Below are positions 14,953 through 23,769 of a stretch of 26,077 bases of DNA, piece after piece. Each line of letters begins with the position of its first letter. Position 1 is the stretch's first letter. The stretch comes from a virus. The notes under the pieces were generated by a model. It had not been told where the DNA came from, did no database searches, and saw only the letters and a list, made by a program, of their open reading frames with translations. The stretch lies in the IMG/VR virus record IMGVR_UViG_3300010151_000131, positions 1 through 26,077 of that record; one strand, given 5' to 3'. Position numbers and translations under genes: made by a program.

Positions 14953-15557
14953 CATTTCCATCCTAAGATATCATTATATATTCTATATAAACGATCAGAC
15001 TTAGTAAATATGCGTCGTAAATCATCAGTACTAATGTTTTTTCCTTCACGCATCATGAAAGCGCCTGGGGTTGAGGGCTCGGAAACAAAATCCCAACATA
15101 TTAATTGAAAATCATCTTGCACTATTTGGTGATCACCCTCACACCTAGTTGATCCAACACCTCGAGATGATATGCCTAGTGTCACGCCTGATTCAACAAG
15201 GCTTTGTAATATCTTTCCAGAAGGCGTATTTAACAGCTCAACTGTTCCGTAACATATATCCCCGTCCATATAAGCTTCACGTATAATATGTGAGGCATTT
15301 TTTAATTCAACAACGCTTTCATCCGGATGATCACATTCCCCCAAGGCACGATTCTCTTTTATAAATTTTTGATAATTTCGAACTTCTCGTTCAAGAATTG
15401 GTAAAGGGTACATACGACCATTCTGGTTTAATGTGTTCGCCTTTTGTAACACACCTTTGAGGAGGATTTTGCCATTATTAATTGCACGTGACTCTTTAAT
15501 ACTAGTAATATCATATACGAAAGGTTGCCAAGATGTGAGAAGTTTTGCATTACTCAT
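14952..15557 (-). CDS. Prohead core maturation protease, gp21-like
   Basis: 201-aa serine protease that digests the scaffold and trims the capsid protein inside the prohead before DNA packaging. The fold is that of the T4 gp21 / herpesvirus assemblin group. Visible motifs: GVLQKANTLNQNGRMYP (35-51), the classic entry segment; the catalytic histidine H77 in GECDHPDE; and the catalytic serine S130 or S131 in GISSRGVGS. T4 gp21 is 212 aa, so the length is right. I start at the ATG at 15557 because GGAG lies ~8 nt upstream; the ATG at 15563 would have that SD against the start codon. It overlaps the preceding 277-aa gene by 8 nt. Likely substrates with matching sites are in the scaffold, capsid and 154-aa proteins. 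Confidence 0.93.
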   Translation of the reverse strand: MSNAKLLTSWQPFVYDITSIKESRAINNGKILLKGVLQKANTLNQNGRMYPLPILEREVRNYQKFIKENRALGECDHPDESVVELKNASHIIREAYMDGDICYGTVELLNTPSGKILQSLVESGVTLGISSRGVGSTRCEGDHQIVQDDFQLICWDFVSEPSTPGAFMMREGKNISTDDLRRIFTKSDRLYRIYNDILGWK

Positions 15558-16383
15558 TATCATTCTCCAATTCGTGAATAAGTTGTAACATTGTTAATTG
15601 TTTTGCCATGGCATCCTTATTAGCACAATCCATGGACTGAATCTTCTTATATACGGTATTATACTTTTCGCATAAAATATCATTTTTTTCTTGTGAATGA
15701 TATGATTCCAACATTAACAGAAGTTTAAGTTTTGTTTCTAATATTACATTTGTTATATTTTTTGGTGTGCTTGACTCTAATATCATATAACGTAAAAAAT
15801 TCTTTTGTGTTGTTAACAATTTATTGGTATAAGATTTATTAAAACGTTCATGAAACATTTTAATGCTAATATCATTAACATCATCGATTATTTTTACTTC
15901 TGTCGTTATTTCATTGAGCATCATAAAATTACGTAACTGATTTTCATAGCGGGCAGTATTAGGCACTGATAACGTTCCAGGGTTAGCCCATTCGTTTAAT
16001 AATGTTTGAACCGTTGCTAACGCCCTATATTTTTCAACTTGATCGGCAAATAATACTCCTTTGCCGAATATTTGATTTGCTTCATTAATTAATACGCCTT
16101 TTTCTTTCTTCAGTTTGTTCATATTAATGTCTTTCATCGAAGTGCGAGCCAATTCCAGTATACGATCAGCAACCTTTTCTGACACACCATGAGTACCGAT
16201 AATCGCACTAAATAATTTATATTCCTTAAAAATTTCTGAACCTAGCGCAAAATGACGTTTCAAAAATTGAGTATATACTTTTGCATCATCAACACGACCT
16301 TCGACCAAAGCTTGTGAAGATCGTTGAATAACTTGCTCGTATATAAGGCCTACATTTCTTTTTTTGTTATGTCCTTTACTCAT
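15550..16383 (-). CDS. Hypothetical 277-aa helical protein between portal and protease
   Basis: Unknown function. It is almost fully helical, Lys/Glu/Leu/Asn-rich, without membrane segments. The N-terminus (NKKRNVGLIYEQVIQRSSQA, GRVDDAKVYTQFLKRHF, IFKEYKLFSAI) recalls a conserved but uncharacterised protein often seen beside portal and protease genes in marine T4-like phages (remembered pattern, unverified). In T4 this position holds gp67 and gp68, small prohead core proteins, but this protein is much longer. It overlaps the portal stop by 8 nt. The SD is GGAG about 10 nt before the ATG. Confidence 0.75.
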   Translation of the reverse strand: MSKGHNKKRNVGLIYEQVIQRSSQALVEGRVDDAKVYTQFLKRHFALGSEIFKEYKLFSAIIGTHGVSEKVADRILELARTSMKDINMNKLKKEKGVLINEANQIFGKGVLFADQVEKYRALATVQTLLNEWANPGTLSVPNTARYENQLRNFMMLNEITTEVKIIDDVNDISIKMFHERFNKSYTNKLLTTQKNFLRYMILESSTPKNITNVILETKLKLLLMLESYHSQEKNDILCEKYNTVYKKIQSMDCANKDAMAKQLTMLQLIHELENDNE

Positions 16384-18379
16384 TTTCTAATTTCTCCGAT
16401 TCATGCAATAAAGAACCTACATTTATATTTAGGTCGTCACCCATGTTTGTTAACATTGACTCCAATTCTTTTGTCATTATGGCGTGTTGTTTAACTTTTT
16501 TTTCATAAAAATCATTAATATTGGCATTATTATTATGTTCACCTAATTTAGATATTCGGCTTAAAGTATCGGACCCAAATGGTTTTGACATTGAGTCTTG
16601 GTTTCTTGCGTTCCGGCCGACAGCTGTCATTTTTGAAAAGTTTGGCATGCCTGTTTTAGCTGGACCTCGGACTTTTCTGGATTTTTTAATCGGTTCATTA
16701 AAAACATTAAGAATTTGTGATTGTTTTTTTATTGGAAATGTTAAGACATCTTGTGTCTTAATTTCAATCTTGTCATCATCATCATCGTCATCATCGTCAA
16801 CATCATCGTCAACATCATCGTCAACATCGTAATTATAGGCAGTTAAAAGATTATCATTATGACTATCGGACAATAATAAATCACCAGTATTATTTAAGTC
16901 ACGATTATCAGACGCAAATAAATCATCAATATTATCACCGGATGTACCTTCAACCCCCTCAGGGGGTGGGGCCGTGGTCGGCGCGGTATCCAACGATACG
17001 TCTTCGAGCTTAAGATCATGTAGTTTGTCCTTCCTGAGACCACGTTCTATATCATCAATTGCCGAACTAGTTAAGCCCATTACATTTTTTCTAATCCAGT
17101 CACGATCAACAACACCCTCTGGGGCTTTTCCTGCAATATCAAAACGTGATGAAATTAATTCAAGTTTTTGTTGTTGTGCTATTGAACTTGGGTTATTAAG
17201 CTTGAGTTCAAATGCTAACAGTTGATCCCCCGTAAATCCATGTGAATATAAGTGGATTATTGCTAGCTTATTAAGTTCCGAAATGATTGTTTTTTGGATC
17301 CTTTGAATTGAGCGAGAAAATCGTATATCTTCCTGCGCTAATGTGGCCTTGGAACCGATATCTTCATCATATCCAAGATATGCCCGAGGTATCTTAAGCG
17401 CAGCAAATAATTTCTTTTGTATATATTCGACATCTTCAATTGCCGAGGTATTAGTTCCACCGGCAAGGGTTTCAATTTTTGTTCCAGAATCAGATCCTCG
17501 CACCGGTAAAAAATAATCGTGATCCACACTTAATGTGTTATATCGAAGATCCACACGACCGGTGTCTTTATCAATTACTTCATTTCTTTTTAGATTATCT
17601 TGTGCTTGTTTCATATATGTTGGGATATCTTCAGGCGCCACGTTACCGACATCAATATAAAACATTCGTCGTTCAGGAGCACGTATAATTCTATACACCA
17701 ACATTGCGTCTTCAATAAGAACTAATTGCCTCCAAATACGACGGGCGCCCTCAAGCACACTTGATCCATATGGTAAAAATGAATCATTACCTAATAATCT
17801 AAAATGTGCAATCTGCCAGTTCTCTAGCGCCTGATTACCATTTGTGATCCATCTAAAACGAACTGCAGATGGATCACTTGGATCATACCCTTCCTCCCGT
17901 TCAATTTCCATAATCGGGATAGGATAAATGTTTGTAATACCAAACTCTGGGCTTATTTCAATAAAAAGAAAAAAATCTCCATATTTACATAAGTTTCGAA
18001 CCCACATTGATAAATTAAACTCAATATTTAAAATATCATAAAATAAGTTGTCTAAAATAGATTGTATTTTTCTATTATCACTATATACATGTAGCGTTAC
18101 ACCTTTATCATCAACAGAAGTTGCTTCCTCTGAATAGATATCTAGTGCACTGGATATTTCTGGTGTTGCCTCCATTGACGAAAAATCACCATATCGTGCA
18201 GTTCGATCAAATTGACCGTATGCATTTAAAGTACTTGACGTTACATTATTTACACCCATACCAAACGCATTTAATGTGTCGGTTGTTGTTGGTTTAAACC
18301 CTTTTACTTTACGTCGAATGACGGGCCCAGAGCGAAAAAGTTTTGTTAGCCTATTAAAAAGACTTTCTTGTTCAGCCAT
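16376..18379 (-). CDS. Portal protein, gp20-like
   Basis: 667-aa portal vertex protein, the dodecameric ring through which the terminase pumps DNA and on which the prohead starts. Support: DFSSMEATPEISSALDIYSE (~57-76), WVRNLCKYGDFFLFIEI, the PERRMFYIDVGNVAPEDIPT block, and PRAYLGYDED, all hallmarks of T4-type portals. A long acidic stretch sits near residues 518-535 (DVDDDVDDDVDDD then an Asp run). T4 gp20 is 524 aa; the extra length is mainly this variable C-terminal third. The ATG at 18379 has AGGA 5 nt upstream; another ATG at 18394 overlaps the terminase stop (TGATG) and is possible but lacks a clear SD. Confidence 0.95.
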   Translation of the reverse strand: MAEQESLFNRLTKLFRSGPVIRRKVKGFKPTTTDTLNAFGMGVNNVTSSTLNAYGQFDRTARYGDFSSMEATPEISSALDIYSEEATSVDDKGVTLHVYSDNRKIQSILDNLFYDILNIEFNLSMWVRNLCKYGDFFLFIEISPEFGITNIYPIPIMEIEREEGYDPSDPSAVRFRWITNGNQALENWQIAHFRLLGNDSFLPYGSSVLEGARRIWRQLVLIEDAMLVYRIIRAPERRMFYIDVGNVAPEDIPTYMKQAQDNLKRNEVIDKDTGRVDLRYNTLSVDHDYFLPVRGSDSGTKIETLAGGTNTSAIEDVEYIQKKLFAALKIPRAYLGYDEDIGSKATLAQEDIRFSRSIQRIQKTIISELNKLAIIHLYSHGFTGDQLLAFELKLNNPSSIAQQQKLELISSRFDIAGKAPEGVVDRDWIRKNVMGLTSSAIDDIERGLRKDKLHDLKLEDVSLDTAPTTAPPPEGVEGTSGDNIDDLFASDNRDLNNTGDLLLSDSHNDNLLTAYNYDVDDDVDDDVDDDDDDDDDKIEIKTQDVLTFPIKKQSQILNVFNEPIKKSRKVRGPAKTGMPNFSKMTAVGRNARNQDSMSKPFGSDTLSRISKLGEHNNNANINDFYEKKVKQHAIMTKELESMLTNMGDDLNINVGSLLHESEKLENE
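16774..16832 (-). repeat. Low-complexity Asp-coding trinucleotide tract in the portal gene
   Basis: A run of GAT/GAC codons with GTT inserts codes DVDDDVDDDVDDD followed by a further Asp run. It is slippage-prone repeat DNA in frame within the portal C-terminal region. Confidence 0.85.
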
Positions 18380-18393
18380 TTTTATCCTTTCCA

Positions 18394-19983
18394 TCAATCA
18401 TATAACCACCAAAAATTAGAAGTGCCTTTAGTTGGGCCCTCAGCTTGATCATTATCAATAAGTATAGGTTTATCAATATCATATCCCATATTACAATGGT
18501 TGTTAACAAATTTATTTTCTGGGGGTTTGGATGATTTGTTTATGGCAAATGCTGCCATCATCGCATTCATCACACCTTGACCTTGCTTCGTTAATGATGT
18601 ATTTGTATCATACAAATATACCCCGATTGCCAATGACATAACTAAATCATCGTTTTTCCCTTTTAATGCCTGTGCTTTTCCATTACGCCAAACAAACGTT
18701 TTAAGTTCGTCATATAGGCGTGATGAGTATGATTTAATTTGTTTGCGTCGTAAAACTTCTTCAAGCTTTGTTAGTATTTGTTTACGAGTTTTTGTATTTG
18801 TTTCAAATCCTATTTTAGATAAGCCTTGACCATATGCATATCTATCTGCTTCATTTTTGTAATATAGGTTAGGATATCCATTTTCAACCAATTTCATAAT
18901 CAAAGCATACCCATATGTATTGCTTTCTGGGCATATTAACGCTTGATTATATTTTCTTCCCGCCTCGGCAAGAACGACAGCAAATTCATCAGGTGGTGAT
19001 CGACCCTTAAATTCACAAACAACTTCAGACGCGCTTGTGTCAATTACATGAAAAGTACTAAAGTCGGCAGCATCTCCTCGTGAAACATCTGCGCTGATTA
19101 CATACTTGATGTCATTTCTTGGATATTTCCATAGCCATACCCCTGCTTGGGGACCCCATCTCTCTATTGGTTCCTTAATGGTTTGTCTTAAATAATCAAT
19201 ATCATCAACTGCTAAAAATGTGTCACCTGATGCCGCAAAATCACACATTAATTCTTGTGCAATTTGTTTTTGTGACATGTTTTTCGTTTCTTTCTTGAAC
19301 CACTCATCATCACGGGCGGGGTGGACATCCCATAAAAGCTTAATATGATTAAACTCATTAACACCGGCCATCGCATCAATATAAAGTTTATGATACATGT
19401 TGCCAACGCCATTCGGGGTCGATAAAATAATGGCGCGCCCACCGGTTGAAAGTGTTGAATATATACCTGCCCAAACTTCATCAAAATTACGAACAAACGC
19501 TGCTTCATCAACAATTAAAAGTGAAAGTGCCTCTGATCTTCCTGCGTCATCAGAGGTTGGTACCGCCTTTATTTGACTACCATTTGAAAATAAAATTGTT
19601 TGTTTGTTGTTTTCAACAATTGCCGGCAATAATAGCCATTTTGGTAAATTTCGTACAACAACCTTAACTTTACGAATAAAGTTCATTGCAATTGCAAGTT
19701 TGGTTGCAATAACCAAAATATTTTTGTCTTTATAAAATATTGCCAACCATACGGCATAGGCTGCACTTAACGTTGATAACCCAAGTTGACGCGATTTTAA
19801 AACGATATTAAAACGATGTTCATTAAAATCTTTGGCACAATCATCTTGAAACTTATAGGTCTTAAACGGAATTAATCCCTTTTGGGGATGCTGAATCTTA
19901 ACATAACGATTAAAAAAATGTTTTGGTATCTTTCCACATTTAATTATTTCTTTAATTTGCCTTTGTTTGGAGATTGCTGCCAT
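18394..19983 (-). CDS. Terminase large subunit, gp17-like
   Basis: 529-aa DNA-packaging motor and nuclease; it docks on the portal and drives ATP-powered genome packaging. ATPase half: Walker A-like SRQLGLST (64-71), Walker B LLIVDEAAF with D159 and E160, and coupling motif STPNG (188-192). Nuclease half (RNase H fold): ISADVSRGDAADFS with D299, E353 in CPESNTYGY, and D445/D446 in GKNDDLVMS, the three acidic positions that correspond to T4 gp17 D401, E458 and D542. T4 gp17 is 610 aa. The ATG at 19983 has no clear SD and lies 12 nt after the preceding stop. Its stop touches the portal gene start region, so the two are probably coupled. Confidence 0.97.
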   Translation of the reverse strand: MAAISKQRQIKEIIKCGKIPKHFFNRYVKIQHPQKGLIPFKTYKFQDDCAKDFNEHRFNIVLKSRQLGLSTLSAAYAVWLAIFYKDKNILVIATKLAIAMNFIRKVKVVVRNLPKWLLLPAIVENNKQTILFSNGSQIKAVPTSDDAGRSEALSLLIVDEAAFVRNFDEVWAGIYSTLSTGGRAIILSTPNGVGNMYHKLYIDAMAGVNEFNHIKLLWDVHPARDDEWFKKETKNMSQKQIAQELMCDFAASGDTFLAVDDIDYLRQTIKEPIERWGPQAGVWLWKYPRNDIKYVISADVSRGDAADFSTFHVIDTSASEVVCEFKGRSPPDEFAVVLAEAGRKYNQALICPESNTYGYALIMKLVENGYPNLYYKNEADRYAYGQGLSKIGFETNTKTRKQILTKLEEVLRRKQIKSYSSRLYDELKTFVWRNGKAQALKGKNDDLVMSLAIGVYLYDTNTSLTKQGQGVMNAMMAAFAINKSSKPPENKFVNNHCNMGYDIDKPILIDNDQAEGPTKGTSNFWWLYD

Positions 19984-19995
19984 AACATATATTGA

Positions 19996-20382
19996 TTAAT
20001 TTAAATGATATGTCATGACACGTGTATAATATGCCGTTTGACGTGGTGAATATATCGTCATATCAACCATTTGAACATCATCAACATCGGACTCGAGTTT
20101 AGGCCTAAGCTTTGTGCTCTTGGTTTCATCATTATACGCTTTTTTTGCATTTTTTAAAAGCTCCAAGATAAGAGTCTCCGATTCTTTCGAAAATCTATCT
20201 TTTTGCTCTTTAAGCGTTACATGATCAATAAATTGAAATATCGCTTTATATCTCAGCTCCAATACTTCATCACCTAAAAATGTTGATGACAACTTGTATT
20301 GCCCATTTGACCCACCATATGTATAATCAATAACTTGTGAAAAGGCGCGAAGGCCTGTAAGATCGAGCATAAATAACCCCAT
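19996..20382 (-). CDS. Hypothetical 128-aa protein upstream of large terminase
   Basis: Unknown function. Mixed strand and helix: FSQVIDYTYGGSNGQYKLSS, a helical middle (LELRYKAIFQFIDHVTLKEQ, ESETLILELLKNAKKAYNDE), and an end rich in beta propensity (QMVDMTIYSPRQTAYYTRVM). No helix-turn-helix or known motif is seen. In many T4-like phages the small terminase lies directly before the large one, so it is the positional candidate, but T4 gp16 is a coiled-coil protein and I see no real resemblance. The ATG at 20382 lacks an SD; an ATG at 20370 (MLDLTGLRAF) has GGGG ~7 nt upstream and could be the true start. Confidence 0.7.
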   Translation of the reverse strand: MGLFMLDLTGLRAFSQVIDYTYGGSNGQYKLSSTFLGDEVLELRYKAIFQFIDHVTLKEQKDRFSKESETLILELLKNAKKAYNDETKSTKLRPKLESDVDDVQMVDMTIYSPRQTAYYTRVMTYHLN

Positions 20383-20399
20383 AGTATTTATTAAATATA

Positions 20400-20648
20400 T
20401 TATAAATGAACAAAAAAGAAAGGTTCTTTTGTACGTTCTTTAAGACGTTCCTCTATTTGCCGAGGGTTTGGGCGCCACCCTTCATCCCATAATGGTTTAA
20501 ATCTTTGTAAAAAGTGCATTTCACAATCAGCACAAATCGACACCCTATTATATACTTCTAGGTCCAATGATCGAAGTAATACATTGCAAATAGGGCATGC
20601 ATCTGGTATTTTTGGTTTATGGTACGTTAACATATGAATCTTGTCCAT
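20400..20648 (-). CDS. Small zinc-binding protein (two CxxC pairs)
   Basis: 82-aa protein with CPIC at residues 18-21 and CADC at 38-41, a four-cysteine pattern typical of zinc ribbons; the last ~40 residues are charged and helical (RPNPRQIEERLKERTKEP). It resembles small uncharacterised phage zinc-finger proteins. Its first 32 nt overlap the 3' end of the SbcD-SbcC gene in another frame, so it is probably translated by coupling; I see no SD. It could bind nucleic acid or help a replication partner, but no specific role can be shown. Confidence 0.75.
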   Translation of the reverse strand: MDKIHMLTYHKPKIPDACPICNVLLRSLDLEVYNRVSICADCEMHFLQRFKPLWDEGWRPNPRQIEERLKERTKEPFFFVHL

Positions 20649-23600
20649 TTTTTGTTATTGTTATAATATTATCAACCGAATCCTTGATGCCGTCAATATG
20701 TGATATCACCAATATTGTTTTAAACCACTTCTTGAGATTTTGTAATAAATTGTTGCATGCTTCAATATTAAGCTCATCCAGCGTCCCAAATCCCTCATCA
20801 ATAATTAGGACATCACTTCTAGGTAATGTTGTAAGATTAATAAGTGCAACCCTTATTGCCAGCGACGCCATCATTTTTTCCATACCAGAGGCACATTCAA
20901 TAATGCGTCGTGAATCACCATAATTAATATATATGTCCATTGAATTTGAGTCTGAATCCACCTCAAGCTCAATTGCAAATTCAACACTGCCTTGTAGAAT
21001 TTGTGCAATTTCCTCATTGACTTGAGGTAATTTACGTGTCAATATGTTTAATGGTATGCCCTTTTTTGATGTTGCAACTGAAACCAACTCAACAATTTTC
21101 CATTCCAGTGTTAGCTTTTTAAATGCCTCATGTTCTTTACGTATGTTTTTAATTTCATTTTGCAAACGCCCTATTGATTTTGCAAGTGATATTTGTTGTC
21201 CGTCATTATTTCTTATTTTTGTTTCGTATTCCCTTTTCTTTAACTTAAGACTATTAAGATTATTATGTTCCGGATCTGTTGAAATATGTTTAAGCATGTT
21301 TCTTAACTGTGCATCATTTAATGCCACACGTTCTTCAAATACCTTAATTTTTTCATCACAAAGCACTATTCTAGATGGGTTTGTCTTAATTTCTTGTTCT
21401 ATAGAGTTTGCTTTTAAAGTAATTGCATCAATCTTCTTTATTTTGTCACGAATACTATTGATATCATCCTCATTAATCGCACTCGACATTTCTGCTATGT
21501 TTTTTTCAATATTAATAATTTTGTTGCAAAGATCTAAAAGCTCAGACTTTGACTCGTGAGCAGACATTATAAACTTGCAAGTTGGGAATAAATCGTCACA
21601 AGGTACTTCATTTAACGCAGACATAGATTTTTCTAAGATGTTTTTTGTACGTTTTTTATTTGTTAGTGTTTTTCTCATTATGTCTAAATTACTAACAATC
21701 TTTTCGTATATAAAGACTTGTTTTTTAAGATCTTCAAGATTATATGTCTTTAAAAAATCTCTAATTTCTTTGATTTTATCACTTTTGTTTTGCCAACTAG
21801 TTGTAATATCAGTCTTTTCCTTCTCAAGATCAATGATTTTTTTCTTAAGATCTTGAATCTTTACGTTTTGTTGATCAACATCAGATTGCGTTATAATTTC
21901 TGTTGGAAGTTGTGAAAGCTTTATTTGAATATTTTGTAACTTATCGTTTATTTCTTTTTTTATTTCCCCATGTTGTTTTAGGTTAGTTTGTAATTTTGTT
22001 AATTCAATATTTTTTTCATACTCGATTGTTCCAAAATCACGTCGGCGAAAGTATGCTAGTTTTTCTTTAAGGGATGAAAGGTCTTGGCGTGCAATTTTAT
22101 TTAGATTATCAAAAATTGAAAAATCCAAAAATGATGTAAGAATTAATTTTCTATTTGTGGCACGCTCTTTTATAAAGTTATTCATTGAGCCTTGAGACGC
22201 AAATGATGTAAGCAAAAAGTTGTCTGCAGTGCCAATTAATGACCTTACTCTTTTTTCTGTTTCACGGCGCTGTTCCTCAGACATATCCTTAATAATTTCT
22301 TTATTTTCATTAAGTTGAAAGCAGTTCATGTGTGTTACGGCGTGTTCTTTACCTTGTTTTGTTACTTTTTTAACGCTCTGTCGTTCAACACGATAATGTA
22401 AACCACCAATAGTAAAGTCGATTGATACCTTGCAATGGTTTTTTCTTGCATTAATTATATGGTTGTTTTTTATTGCGCCACGGTCGGTACCATTAAATAA
22501 CCCATACATAATTGAACCTGGAATTGATGATTTGCCGGTTCGGTTTTTGCCAAATATCCCATTAATACCACGTAATGCATTAAAATTAATCTTATTACCC
22601 AAACCATATGAATAGATGTTATCAAATTCCAAGGAGTCAATTGACCACCTTACATTGCGTAAACAATCTGGTTCCAAAATTTGATCATATATTTTTCGAT
22701 AATAATTAATTATATTCTCTTTTTCCTCAGCAGAATATTCCAATGATTCCAACCACATATTCATATATTTTATTAACGTATTAATATCTCTAAAATTTTC
22801 ATTTTCAAGTTTTAGATCATCTTTCGATTTGGAAATTTGTGTTTTATCGCGACGAAGATCATAAACCAATTCATTGACGTTATAATTTTCCTTCATATAT
22901 GATTGTAGATGTTGCCAACTAATTTGCTGAATTGGCGTTTTACTTTGAATTCGAATCCTAGCACCTTTTGGGATATATGCATATTTGTTTAATGTTTCTT
23001 GGATTGTATCTCGCCAATCGATTGTGATATATGGTACTTCATTTTTGATTTGTTTAAATGAGACATCAAAATTATCTTTATCATCAATTTCCCATAACAA
23101 ATAACCTTTTTTGGTATGCTCAGCAAAATTTTGTTGGATTGTACTACCACTAAATGCTATAGTTTTTTCCCCATTAATAAATTGTGCCTTATGTATATCA
23201 CCCAAAAATGCAAATTCATATTCCTTAAAGAATGATACGTCAACATCCCCATCAAGACCCCAATTTGTGTCTGTTTGTGCATCTGTGACTGAACCATGAA
23301 AACACGCTATATTTGTGTCGTTTGGTATTGGTTTAACATTTTCCCAACCCTCTTCATCAAAACAAGAAAAAACACAAAAATTATAACCAAGGATATGTGT
23401 GTTATATGTTCCGGATTTTTTGTGTAAATAAACATTATCTAAATTTAATGCAGACAATATTGGTGATATTGCATCTTGTCGTTCTTTGTTTAACATTAGA
23501 CCATCATGATTACCTAAGATAATATGTACGCTTGGAGCTGATTTTGAGAGCCCCTTAAACCACCATGATAAAATATCAATAAGTTCAGGGGATATCCCTT

Positions 23601-23769
23601 GTGTTTTACTATGAACAATATCACCACCTACAAAAATAATATCAGGTTTAATATCATTCATTTGATCAAAAAAATCGTTAAATGATTCTCTATATTGTTT
23701 ATGTCTTGAAAGACCTCGAAAGTGTATATCAGATATGTGTACACATCTAAACTTTCTATCAATATTCAT
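20617..23769 (-). CDS. SbcD-SbcC (Mre11-Rad50, gp47-gp46) single-chain fusion
   Basis: 1050 aa that joins the two subunits of the recombination nuclease in one chain. Residues 1-~230: calcineurin-like phosphoesterase with HISDIHF (D14, H16), GGDIVH (D50), GNHD (87-90 region), CFHGS (H158) and LGDIHK (D191, H193), the metal ligands of Mre11/SbcD. From ~375: Rad50/SbcC ATPase with Walker A GKNRTGKSS (407-415), long coiled coils (~590-900), a C-x6-C pair at C724/C731 at the hairpin tip in place of the usual C-x-x-C zinc hook, signature ASGMEKMMAS, Walker B LIIDEG (D991, E992), D-loop GTLDE and ISHID. T4 keeps gp47 and gp46 as separate genes; their job is end processing for recombination-driven replication. 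The ATG overlaps the primase stop (ATGA). Confidence 0.94.
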   Translation of the reverse strand: MNIDRKFRCVHISDIHFRGLSRHKQYRESFNDFFDQMNDIKPDIIFVGGDIVHSKTQGISPELIDILSWWFKGLSKSAPSVHIILGNHDGLMLNKERQDAISPILSALNLDNVYLHKKSGTYNTHILGYNFCVFSCFDEEGWENVKPIPNDTNIACFHGSVTDAQTDTNWGLDGDVDVSFFKEYEFAFLGDIHKAQFINGEKTIAFSGSTIQQNFAEHTKKGYLLWEIDDKDNFDVSFKQIKNEVPYITIDWRDTIQETLNKYAYIPKGARIRIQSKTPIQQISWQHLQSYMKENYNVNELVYDLRRDKTQISKSKDDLKLENENFRDINTLIKYMNMWLESLEYSAEEKENIINYYRKIYDQILEPDCLRNVRWSIDSLEFDNIYSYGLGNKINFNALRGINGIFGKNRTGKSSIPGSIMYGLFNGTDRGAIKNNHIINARKNHCKVSIDFTIGGLHYRVERQSVKKVTKQGKEHAVTHMNCFQLNENKEIIKDMSEEQRRETEKRVRSLIGTADNFLLTSFASQGSMNNFIKERATNRKLILTSFLDFSIFDNLNKIARQDLSSLKEKLAYFRRRDFGTIEYEKNIELTKLQTNLKQHGEIKKEINDKLQNIQIKLSQLPTEIITQSDVDQQNVKIQDLKKKIIDLEKEKTDITTSWQNKSDKIKEIRDFLKTYNLEDLKKQVFIYEKIVSNLDIMRKTLTNKKRTKNILEKSMSALNEVPCDDLFPTCKFIMSAHESKSELLDLCNKIINIEKNIAEMSSAINEDDINSIRDKIKKIDAITLKANSIEQEIKTNPSRIVLCDEKIKVFEERVALNDAQLRNMLKHISTDPEHNNLNSLKLKKREYETKIRNNDGQQISLAKSIGRLQNEIKNIRKEHEAFKKLTLEWKIVELVSVATSKKGIPLNILTRKLPQVNEEIAQILQGSVEFAIELEVDSDSNSMDIYINYGDSRRIIECASGMEKMMASLAIRVALINLTTLPRSDVLIIDEGFGTLDELNIEACNNLLQNLKKWFKTILVISHIDGIKDSVDNIITITKNGQDSYVNVP

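Noticed and set aside
19996-20382. Small terminase (gp16)
   Set aside because: Position fits, but there is no coiled-coil or helix-turn-helix pattern and no sequence likeness that I recognise; left as hypothetical.
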